From Bolinopsis microptera (Eukaryota > Ctenophora > Tentaculata > Lobata > Bolinopsidae), in NCBI RefSeq assembly GCF_026151205.1, contig NC_087074.1, positions 17,768,712 to 17,832,711 of the forward strand: a stretch of 64,000 bases of DNA. The letters run 5' to 3'. How positions within the stretch are numbered: position 1 is the stretch's first letter; the number at the start of each line of letters is the position of its first letter. The translations under genes were made by a program, and so were the position numbers. The notes under the pieces were generated by a model. It had not been told where the DNA came from. It did no database searches and worked only from the letters and a program-made list of their open reading frames with translations. Below, piece after piece: positions 1-9,166 of this stretch.

Positions 1-560
1 TTGAGAGGTCGAAACTTGATTTTTATGATGGTTTGGGACAGGCAGAACCCATTTTTAAACTAAAACATGTCCCACCTACCCCGGAACATAAAAGCACTAC
101 AGGGGTAAAGATTTTAAAGTCTGGATTTTAGTTGGATTTCACTAATTTTGGGATGGGCGTGGCCCCTGGGAGTGGCCTGAGTGGGTTGAGAGGTCGAAAC
201 TTGATTTTTATGATGGTTTGGGACAGGTAGAACCCATTTTAAAACTAAAACATGTCCCACCTACCCCGGAACATAAAAGCACTACAGGGGTAAAGATTCT
301 CGATCTGGATTTTAGCTGGATTTCAGTAATTTTGGGATGGGCGTGGCCTCTGGGAGTGGCTTGAGTGGTTCAAGAGCTTAAAACTTGGTCTTTTCGATGG
401 TTAGGGGTATGTACTACCTATTTAACCACCAAACATGTTTCAAATACTCAGCAACACAAATCCCCTTCAGGGCCCAGGGGTAAAGATTCTCATTCTGGAT
501 TTTTAGGGATTTGTCACAGATTTCAAGCTATTCGGGATGGGCGGCCTGAGTGGGGTGGAT
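1..560. repeat. ~185-bp tandem repeat, about three copies
   Basis: Copies start near 1, 186 and 365. The first two are nearly identical (shared cores 'gaggtcgaaacttgattttt' and 'acatgtcccacctaccccgg'); the third is clearly diverged. The window starts inside the array, so more copies may lie to the left. Short ORFs here are not conserved between copies and I do not regard them as genes. From 560 to 975 I see only a dispersed-repeat fragment (about 880-942). Confidence 0.85.
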
Positions 561-879
561 GTGTTACTTAGATTTTCATATCTTATAAGTGTCTATAAAA
601 GTATAAGTACGAGCAGTTTATTGAGACTTTTGACTTCTACCGTCGTAGCTTCTATAATGATAAATATTGTAACGTACGTGCGGCGCGCAAAATCCACTAC
701 AAAATCCACTACAAAATTCAGGGAAACGTCTTCTGGCTAAGACGATTTTACTAGACATCTAGCTATTATTTTAGTTCGTGTGCGCGCGTTCATTGCATGC
801 AGCGCGCGCTACACTGTACTGCATGAATAATCATAATTACTGGCCTCGTTGGTGTATAGGTATTCACAATTCAGTGTCG

Positions 880-942
880 TAGGTTTAAATAAATAATAAT
901 CTACCAAGACGCTCGCCCGAGTTGGACTCGTCGACGGTCTTG
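880..942 (+). repeat. Dispersed repeat fragment, family also at ~32.19-32.25 kb
   Basis: The core 'gagttggactcgtcgacggtc' with nearby 'gtaggttt' and 'ctaccaagacgc' recurs in the opposite orientation at about 32187-32250, where 'gaccgtcgacgagtccaactc' is followed by 'tggtaggttataaacctaca'. Two inverted copies 31 kb apart indicate an interspersed family. No coding capacity is visible. Confidence 0.65.
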
Positions 943-975
943 GAATATTTGGAATAAATAATTCAACGACCCAGC

Positions 976-1301
976 TCTCCGAAGGGGTGACCGACAACTG
1001 AACCCAATTGAACCTAGTTCCCACGCAGTTAACAGGCACCCAATCAGCTTAATTGGATGACCAATCAGCTTAAATCCCAAAACGACAACTGAACCCAGGT
1101 CATATCACAACTGCACCTAAATTGGAAATACGACATCTGAACCCAACGATCGGATTTTCAGGTTCTCCTTCTTCGCAGTTGGGTTCAGTTGTCGTTTCAA
1201 AGTTAATTAGGTAGACTGATTGGGTTTAAAATTATTTTCCCAAGCTACCCTGTCTCGGAAAAGTCCAAATTGGGTTCAGTTGTCCGGTAGCCCTCCGAAG
1301 G
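976..1301. repeat. Foldback (MITE-like) element
   Basis: The left end 'ctccgaaggggtgaccgaca' followed by 'actgaacccaatt' is matched in inverse by the right end, 'aattgggttcagttgtccgg' followed by 'tagccctccgaagg'. Internal copies of the motif 'acaactgaaccca' also occur in both orientations (about 1083, 1181). No ORF. This fits a non-autonomous inverted-repeat element; I could not identify a target-site duplication with confidence. Confidence 0.6.
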
Positions 1302-1508
1302 TCACATATCTGGCAACCTTTATTAAATAAAAGTTCTAAACAAGGGATAGTTAAAAACAACGCCCAAGTCTAATCTTTCCCTAAAACAAATAACTAAATA
1401 TCAAAACTTCATTGTAATTTCTGCCAACCATGGTCACTTAATATAATCTTAAGTCTTAACGTGGGACACATTGTTGATTGTATGGTGGTTGGTTTGGGCT
1501 CGTGGATG

Positions 1509-1839
1509 TACTACTACTACTACTATGTCAGAAATAAGTCCGATCTACGCCAGACAACCCCCTCCATATATCCCTGTCCCGCATCAGGGTTCGCAGTTCC
1601 TCTTTAGAGTTTGTCCCAACTTCCTTAGGTAACATAGACAAGTAGCTTTGTCTTGGTCGGCCTTGCTGTGCTCTGCCATGCATAGGTTCCCATAAGACTA
1701 AATCACTGGCAAGTAGCTCAGGGTGTCTGATGCAGTGTCCCGCCATTTTTAGTCTCCTGCTTCGTAACTTGTTTGATAGCCTTGGTAGACTACCATACGA
1801 AGTTATATTGCTGACCTTGTCCTTCCGTGGATGTAACAC
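1509..1839 (-). mobile_element. Non-LTR retrotransposon (LINE) 3' remnant
   Basis: A 103-residue minus-strand reading frame carries the typical extreme C-terminus of LINE polymerases. In order it shows RRLKMAGHCIRH, then W-P-HG followed by GRPRQSY, then DRDIWRGL; this is the usual RRL-x-WAGH ... GRP ... dR-WR pattern. Downstream of its stop, in element orientation, is a short trinucleotide run (ctactactactactac on the plus strand, 1509-1523), like the 3' tails of some LINE clades. The reverse transcriptase and endonuclease are absent, so this is a 5'-truncated dead copy. The clade cannot be assigned from this piece. Sequence from 1840 to 2461 shows nothing recognisable. Confidence 0.7.
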
Positions 1840-2461
1840 TGATAAAGAAATGAATTAGCCAGATACTAGCTAGATGGGTGACTTTCATCGAGCGTGCTAA
1901 ATCACATTGGAACTTCGAGAAGGCCCTCAGAGTAGAGTGTTAGGAATTGTCCTTCAGAGCTATTTATAGAACGTGTCAATACTGACTGTTCACTAAAAAT
2001 ACTCGCTAGCAGCAAGGTTTCAAAATGTCCAAATGAAGCTGGTTGAGTCGCTTCAACATGGAACCTAATGAAAAGCTAAGTCACTTATAAGTTACAGGTC
2101 GATTGCAGTCCTCGATATCGTTAGGTGTTGCATTGAGGAAGAATCTGCGTGTCGGTCAGGATGTTTAAATTGAGTATTTAATACACCCTATATCGATGTA
2201 AGTGGGTTCGTTGATTCTATGATTTTGCTGTATATATAGTATTTTAATTTGCAGTCATCAACTTTTTTGCTCAAACAGTTTTCAAATTACAAAACTTTTA
2301 TCCAGTTCTACTACCGTTCATGCTAATTTTTCTAGTCGTTCAAGATAAAAAGTATAAAAAGCAAACTAATTTCCATGCAATAAATTAAGTAATTCCAAAA
2401 TTCAGCTTAAATATAATTATCATCGTTCGATTAAAGTCCAAAATGTTAAGATTTCTCAGTT

Positions 2462-3439
2462 TTAGACAAACTTGTCGTCTTGTTGGAACGGTCCACTGCC
2501 CCAGACCTGCAACTCAAGAATACTGATATGTAGAGCTAGAGGCTGATGTAGAGTGATTCTTGAGGCGTAGGTTGGATCCTTATCAGACACTGTAAAATCG
2601 TAGGTACTCAGAGCCTGGATAACTGTTCCGATCAGCTCGTCATCAGCGTAGATGTGAGATCCAACAATCTGTTCTTTACAACAGTGTCGGAGATTCCAAA
2701 TCTTGATCTTGTGAATTCTGAAAACACCACCCAATTCGATCCAAATCTTGTTATTATTTGCTCTACTTCCGGTATGGGTGTATGTACGAATGCTATCGAC
2801 GACATGTCGATCATGAGTGAACTGCCCATCTGTAGCTAAATCAGAATCGTAGCCACCACCATGTCTGTTGTTTTCTTCGGTCATCTTGTAAAGAGATATG
2901 AGCCTAATCTCTGATATCCACGCCTGCTGGCGGTTCTTGATCGTTGCTGCTGTGGACTGCGTTTCGGAGACTTTTTCGGCTACCTCAGATGCGCTGTCTT
3001 CAACTTTCTGGCCAATCTCCTCGATCATTCCCTCCAATCTGTCCATCCTGCTTGAAACGGAACTCAGAGTTGTCCTTATCTCCTGGATGTACAAGTTGGT
3101 GACTGTTGCCTGGCTTTTCATTAAGGCTAAAGTCTCTACCAGGGTCGTCTCCAACTCAGATCGTGCCTCCATTGCTCTTTCCTTGATATCATAAGCTTCA
3201 TCTTTAAGCTCAAAAGCCTCATCCTTTACCCGATATGCTTGCTCTCTGATAGCATCTGCTTTGTCTATAGCAGAGTATCCTTCTCGTCTAATTTCCTGAG
3301 CCTCTTCTTTAAGAGCATTGCAGTCGTCCACCACACTACCTTCTCTGCCAGGTGGTCTCCCTTCGAGATCCGTATCTCCGAGTATCAGCTGGGTACATGA
3401 AACAAGCAAAAACAGGTTCTTAAGAAACATAGCAACCAA
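2462..3439 (-). CDS. Secreted coiled-coil protein with C-terminal discoidin/fucolectin-like domain
   Basis: A 325-residue uninterrupted frame. Residues 1 to about 21 form a signal peptide (hydrophobic FLLVSCTQLIL, then GD). Residues ~40-170 are strongly helical with heptad-like runs of A/E/K/R (for example EAFELKDEAYDIKERAMEAR), predicting a coiled-coil stalk for oligomerisation. Residues ~195-318 look like a galactose-binding-like (F5/8 C, fucolectin-type) fold: DLATDGQ near its start, WIELGGVFRIHKIKIWNLRHCC with the adjacent-cysteine pair often seen in fucolectins, and a final ISILELQVWG strand. Family knowledge suggests extracellular carbohydrate binding; the sugar is unknown. It lies on the strand opposite the PDH E1-alpha exons and could be nested in an intron of that gene. 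It may be intronless, or the ATG exon may be only the first one. The lectin assignment is by pattern, not by a database search. Confidence 0.75.
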   Translation of the reverse strand: MVAMFLKNLFLLVSCTQLILGDTDLEGRPPGREGSVVDDCNALKEEAQEIRREGYSAIDKADAIREQAYRVKDEAFELKDEAYDIKERAMEARSELETTLVETLALMKSQATVTNLYIQEIRTTLSSVSSRMDRLEGMIEEIGQKVEDSASEVAEKVSETQSTAATIKNRQQAWISEIRLISLYKMTEENNRHGGGYDSDLATDGQFTHDRHVVDSIRTYTHTGSRANNNKIWIELGGVFRIHKIKIWNLRHCCKEQIVGSHIYADDELIGTVIQALSTYDFTVSDKDPTYASRITLHQPLALHISILELQVWGSGPFQQDDKFV

Positions 3440-3877
3440 CTCCTACTCTAGCGTTCTAAAAACGTGTCAGAAATTGTTAACTTAGACTAATGTAGCGATA
3501 CGCGGATACGTGTCCTGCAATGAATGATAAGGGGATTTATCAGGAAGAAAATTTAATGAGATTTTATAGGGACTGGGAGAATGCCCATATTTTATTCGAA
3601 AAATAATTAGTTTTCTTGAATGCGAGAACTTTCTAAAATTACCGCGCATTCGACCTATACTCACCATGATGGTATGAGGACATATTTCAATGCATCTTCA
3701 ATATCATCATTATTGATAACGATACGTAGATGGAGCAGAGGGCCTGCACGCGGCGGTTCCGACAAGAGGCTCTTCACACTTTGTTTCTGTCTGGTTCTAA
3801 TATACAATAATTACTTTAATATTTTCATACTCCGTAAATTCAATGCTGAGGACAACCATAACCACTGATTGTTTCAG
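3440..3877. other. Spacer, no gene seen
   Basis: AT-rich sequence between the lectin start (minus) and the first visible PDH exon (plus). It would hold the lectin promoter and, if the PDH gene continues leftwards, part of one of its introns. I looked for the upstream PDH segment that normally precedes the visible exon and did not find it here. Confidence 0.5.
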
Positions 3878-4765
3878 GGCCCCGTGGTTGCGGAGGTAGA
3901 AACGTATCGTTACTATGGACACAGTATGAGTGATCCTGGTACCAGGTATAAGCTACAATATTAAGAAATTTAATTATTCAGGTTGTTTAACAGTCCTGCT
4001 GTTAAATATTAAGACTACGGTTTCATCAAACTGAATTGATACAGTCGATGTAATATGAAGAAAAAAATTCAGAACATAAAGAAAATGCCCCTGTAATGGT
4101 CTGGATTTTAATTAAAATAATACCGATAGGAAGCTAGATGATTGCTCTTTCCACCATCTTGCATGCAGTATACTCTTGTTTCCTTCCCCGTATTACATAT
4201 TCACAACTGTTCCACCCAGTTACCGAACACGTGATGAGGTCCAAGAAGTGAGGAAAACTAAAGATCCCATTACTCAACTCAAATCTTTCATGCTCGAGGG
4301 AGAACTTGCTACAGCTGCTGAACTCAAGGTTAGATCTCAATATTTAGATGGAAACTTTTTACTTTCATTCTCTATTGATATAATAACATGATTTACAATC
4401 CTTCTAAAATTGGTTGGCGAAACAATTTATCACAAAGCACAGAAGGTTTACTGCTTCTCTAACTATGCTAGCTCCTTATTTGGGCATCACGTGCTATGCT
4501 AGCTCCTTATTTGGGCATCACGTGCTATGCTAGCTCCTTATTTGGGCATCACGTGCTATGCTAGCTCCTTATTTGGGCATTACTAACCTCCCTGACTCAG
4601 GAAATAGAGGCAGAATGCCGACAGGTTGTGGACGAAGGAGTGGAGTATTCCAGATCGTCTCCTGAACTGGAAGTACACGAGATGTACAACACTATTTACC
4701 AGGGTATGGACGGAGTGCGAGTCAGGGGGGCTGATGCTCTTACGTACGGCATACACTCGCCTTAG
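3878..4765 (+). CDS. PDHA1: Pyruvate dehydrogenase E1 component subunit alpha, last three exons (5' partial)
   Basis: Exons 3878-3945, 4220-4328 and 4601-4765 join in phase, all with AG acceptors and GT donors, and end in TAG. The first encodes [20 protein letters not shown], the hallmark of E1-alpha with the HSMSDP phosphorylation loop that includes the regulatory serine. The second gives [17 protein letters not shown], and the last ends [20 protein letters not shown] and a short tail. This is the mitochondrial thiamine-diphosphate enzyme that decarboxylates pyruvate in the PDH complex. A poly(A) signal AATAAA lies at 4871-4876. No upstream exon is recognisable between 1 and 3877. Either the preceding intron exceeds 3.8 kb and contains the opposite-strand lectin gene, or this is a 3' fragment. 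No inactivating change is visible in the three exons. Confidence 0.9.
4462..4580 (+). repeat. 31-bp tandem repeat in the last PDH intron
   Basis: Nearly four copies of 'gctagctccttatttgggca' plus 'tcacgtgctat' lie in the last intron. The final copy runs straight into a branch-point-like TACTAAC and the 3' splice site at 4600, so the array abuts the acceptor side of the intron. Confidence 0.85.
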
Positions 4766-4870
4766 AACACGTGTTATCTAATGTTATGACGTCATGAAAC
4801 ATTGTGACGTGTGACGTCATCACACACACGCTTTCTGCTATCTTGGACTTGATTAGATGGAAAACGTTGT

Positions 4871-4876
4871 AATAAA
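4871..4876 (+). terminator. Poly(A) signal AATAAA of the PDH gene
   Basis: A canonical hexamer about 105 bases after the TAG stop. From here to about 5530 I see no gene. Confidence 0.5.
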
Positions 4877-5534
4877 CCAAATCATATTCAATGCTTACTG
4901 TAAGGTATTACAGAGATAACCCCCTTCGTCGGTAAAACTAAACATGGTGCAAGGAATATATTTTGGTATTCTTATATTTAGCACTGTGCATATTTTGTAG
5001 CTAAAATATTTTGAATTTATTTAACCTTATTTTACGATAAACCTAAAATTTCAGGTAGAAATCAAATTCTAAGTGGTTTTAATCAGTACAGGGTTATCGA
5101 AATGTTAGACTTTTTGTTATAAATTCACACCCTCTAAGTTATTGAATTTATATTATGTTAGTTCTGTAAATGACGTGTTTTATTTTTATGCTCTTTACAA
5201 AATGAAACTGAACCACTCTCAAGCTGCATCCAAACTAAAAGCATAACTCAAGTTTCAAAATCTAACAAAAAAGTACTTTCAAAAGCTACTCACACACGGA
5301 CTGTCTCCTGAGTAACCACACGACTGACATCATCTTAACCTAGCCCTAGAGACACCACCTTGCTCCTTCACAAATACATCTCCTCCGGCTAATCCTCCTC
5401 ACTTCTGTGTATGGTTCTGGCACTTGGTCTCGCTTCTTTGCTTCTCCGACCTTCTCTATACTGTTCACTGTGTGAGTGTCAGAAGGGCTGTTATAGGTGT
5501 AGGGTGACTCTTGCTGATCAGGTTGGGAAATTTA

Positions 5535-5960
5535 TAGTACTTACAATATTACTTATAGTATTACTTATAGTATTACTTATAGTATTACTTATAGTATTAC
5601 TTATAGTATAACTTATTGTATTACTTATAGTATTACTTATAGTATTACTTATAGTATTACTTATAGTATTACTTATAGTATTACTTATAGTATTACTTAT
5701 AGTATTACTTATAGTATTACCTACTATATTACTTATTGCACTACTTATTGTATTACTTATAGTATTAGTTATAGTATTACTTATAGTATTACTTATAGTA
5801 TTACTTATAGTATTACTTATAGTATTACTTATAGTATTACTTATAGTATTACTTATTGTATTACTTATTGCACTACTTATTGTATTACTTATAGTATTAC
5901 TTATTCTATTACTTATAGTAGTACTTATTGCACTACTTATAGTATTACTTATTGTACTTA
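5535..5960 (+). repeat. 12-bp minisatellite (cttatagtatta)n
   Basis: More than thirty copies of 'acttatagtatt' with variants such as 'acttattgtatt' and 'acttattgcact'. The variants cluster, as expected from slippage plus local duplication. The reading frames through it are low-complexity and not genes. 5961-6923 has no recognisable gene and includes an assembly gap. Confidence 0.95.
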
Positions 5961-6301
5961 CAGTAGTCAGTACTACTCTATCACTAATATTGTATAAGCA
6001 ATTAAGATGTCTGGTTTTATTTTACTCATGAGATATCAGACGGACCCCGAGGTATTAAAAATAAAATAATTTCCATTATTTTAAACATTCACGGGGATAT
6101 CTTTGATTTTATTTTGTTTTGTGGTCGAGCATCACGTGAACAAAATGCAAACAACTGCAGCACTATCCTGGGTTCTAATGGGTCGCACACAAAATACATC
6201 CACTTTGGTGAGGTGCATCACGTAGCCTTCATCTATTTTCCACTAGTAACAGTGGATGTTGTATGGTTAATTTGGTTATAGACTGTAAAAGATAGAGTAA
6301 G

Positions 6302-6401
6302 NNNNNNNNNNNNNNNNNNNNNNNNNNNNNNNNNNNNNNNNNNNNNNNNNNNNNNNNNNNNNNNNNNNNNNNNNNNNNNNNNNNNNNNNNNNNNNNNNNN
6401 N
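6302..6401. other. Assembly gap, 100 N
   Basis: Exactly 100 N, a conventional scaffold gap of unknown real length. Confidence 0.98.
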
Positions 6402-6928
6402 AAGTTAAAGGTGACGCGTCACCATGGTAACAAAACGTTTCACGTGCTACTGATATTGTGGCATGGCGCGCGCGCGCGGCAAAATATAGATATTTTACTA
6501 TCCAGCAGTAGCTACTGCCCACTATTATATTTAAGCTATTCCATCGATCGATATAAATCACGAGAAGACATCACTAATTATATTACAATTACGTACTATT
6601 GTTCCGAATGAAGTGGTACTGACTACTGAGGTAGAACCATTTCAATTGTCTCCTTCATCCACTCATTTAACTTTTTTGAATATTTTAATGCAGCACTGCC
6701 TTTTTTTAGACAATCAGTTCATCGAAGTTTCGTAGTATGTTGTAAAGTTTAACTTCATCAGAATTTCTCAGGATTACCCCAATTGTACCAAATGAACCAC
6801 AATAGTCCGGTTTCTCATCAACATGTTCCAAAGATTATTCGATATAAAATATATTTCAGTCCATCAAATGTACGATCCTTTGCTCTATCATCTTCTTCCT
6901 CTACAGTTCATGATACCTCGACTTTAAT

Positions 6929-7551
6929 AGTGTAAAATAAGATGGCACCTAGACCAGTCCTCCCGGGCGTACCAATGGTATACGGTGTCTGCTCACAAAG
7001 GTGTACTCACAAGATACACTACTCACTCAGTCGTTGTAGCGACTGACAACTGCAATAACTCACAATAACTAAGTATTGAACTCTACGTTAATACGACAAT
7101 CACGATAACTTGTATTGCCAATTACTCTGATATGACTACTACATACATGCAACCAAGTGCGGTACTGTGAATCAAACGGTTCAAATGCTACAATTCGGTC
7201 CTAAGCTAGAGTTGAACAAAGGAAACAGTTGAATCGAGTAATAACGTTCGAATGATGAATATAAAGATATTATCAACAATCACAACTTAAACTGTGGCAA
7301 GACGGGCCACGTTGGGCGTTCTAGATCAGCGGTTAACACTTTGATTAAACACGTCACCTAAAGAGCTTTTCCAGAACTAATCCTAACGTGTCCAGAAATG
7401 CGTTATCGACACGCGCCACGTGATACCACGTGGTCACTTAACTACCTAAATCTACACTCATTACTAACGGTCATATTAATCACTAAATTACAATCTACAC
7501 AACTGCTAAAACTACTCTAAAACTGCTGCAAACAGCCTACATATTACACTA
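6929..7551 (-). repeat. 3' LTR (left copy, about 623 bp)
   Basis: Begins agtgtaaaataagatggcac and ends in tacacta. From about 7238 to 7551 it is identical by eye to the right LTR; the rest (6929-~7200) is diverged, with indels, apart from scattered blocks such as the first ~50 bases and the core 'tcagtcgtt'/'agcgactgacaac'. Confidence 0.9.
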
Positions 7552-8089
7552 TATCCCCCGGGAAAATTTAATCGATTTCGTCAATATCTCCAAGAGGTAT
7601 TGACAAATTCGACTAAATCCCCCCCTACCTACTAAATCCTTTAACTCTCCCTCTTAAACAACACCCTAAAAATAAAAATACCAACAAAATCCCCGTGATG
7701 CAACTCACGCGAAAAAAACTACCCTTTAAAAAATTTACACGTGCTACAAAAATATAAAATTTTAAAAATCTATATAAAAATACGTGTTACAACACGTACC
7801 AATTCTGAATATTAAAAACTTTACGTGAAACAACTCACGTTTTACAAACAAACAAATTTATACAACTTCGTGACAACCTTCACGTAATAAAATTCAAATA
7901 TATAAAACAAATTTATAAATACAACTTGCTACCCTACTAATTGTCCTTCTCCTAATTGTCCTTCCTACTCTTCTTACTCCTTCTGCCCTGATGTTCTTTT
8001 GAAGTTGAAGTCCACCATCCCCCGTCTCTCCGTCCACACCACCCGTTGTTGAACACGTCCTCCACAACCATACTCCTAATCCAGGTCCC

Positions 8090-8745
8090 GTACATCTAGG
8101 CACGAACCTACACTTACACCATTATTTCCGTACACCTAGTTACGAACATAACTTACACAATTATCTCCGTACACCTAGTTACGAACATAACACTCACCAT
8201 TATTTCCGTACACCTAGTTACGAACATAACTTACACAATTATCTCCGTACACCTAGTTACGAACATAACTTACACAATTATCTCCGTACACCTAGTTACG
8301 AACATAACTTACACAATTATCTCCGTACACCTAGTTACGAACATAACTTACACAATTATCTCCGTACACCTAGTTACGAACATAACCTGCATAATTATCT
8401 CCGTACACCTAGTTACGAACATAACTTACACCATTATTTCCGTACACCTAGTTACGAACATAACTTACACAATTATCTCCGTACACCTAGTTACGAACAT
8501 AACTTACACAATTATCTCCATACACCTAGTTACGAACATAACTTGCATAGTTATCTCCGTACACCTAGTTACGAACATAACTTACACCATTATTTCCGTA
8601 CACCTAGTTACGAACATAACTTACACAATTATCTCCGTACACCTAGTTACGAACATAACATACACAATTATTTCCGTACACCTAGTTACGAACATAACTT
8701 ACACAATTATCTCCGTACACCTAGTTACGAACATAACTTCACATA
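8090..8745. repeat. 39-bp minisatellite inside the LTR element
   Basis: About sixteen copies of 'cgtacacctagttacgaaca' plus 'taacttacacaattatctc' lie between the protease stop and the 3' LTR. The length is divisible by three, so a plus-strand frame stays open, but it is antisense to the element and not a gene. Untranslated minisatellites of this kind occur in other LTR elements. Confidence 0.95.
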
Positions 8746-9166
8746 AGTCACTGCAGACCGTCATATTTATAGATATGAAGTCCAATCATCTAGATTAAGA
8801 CCTTATCGGCACACGAATATCAAAAGTCAACTAAAGGCAAATCTAGGCATCAGGAGCGATGCTCTACCGGATTAAAATGTGACTCAACCTCTACACTCTA
8901 CTCTACTCCACGGTTCAACAACTAACTCCGACTCTCGCAAACTCTCCACTCTCCAGGGTATCAAGCCCTCCTAAAAAAACACATACATCACTCAACCATA
9001 TCAACCGACATTAATGACACCAGGCATACCCTAAGCACGGCGGGAGATAAGAAATGCAACGATGACTACCTTCCACAGGTTCCAGGTAGTCTGCAAAATA
9101 TGACAACAATCGTCGTATCTGCCCGAGCAACAGGTAGTTAACTGGCATCCCGTGACCAGCAATCCT

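Noticed and set aside
8543-8746. Plus-strand repeat frame YLRTPSYEHN
   Set aside because: Antisense to the retrotransposon, and open only because the 39-bp unit is divisible by three.
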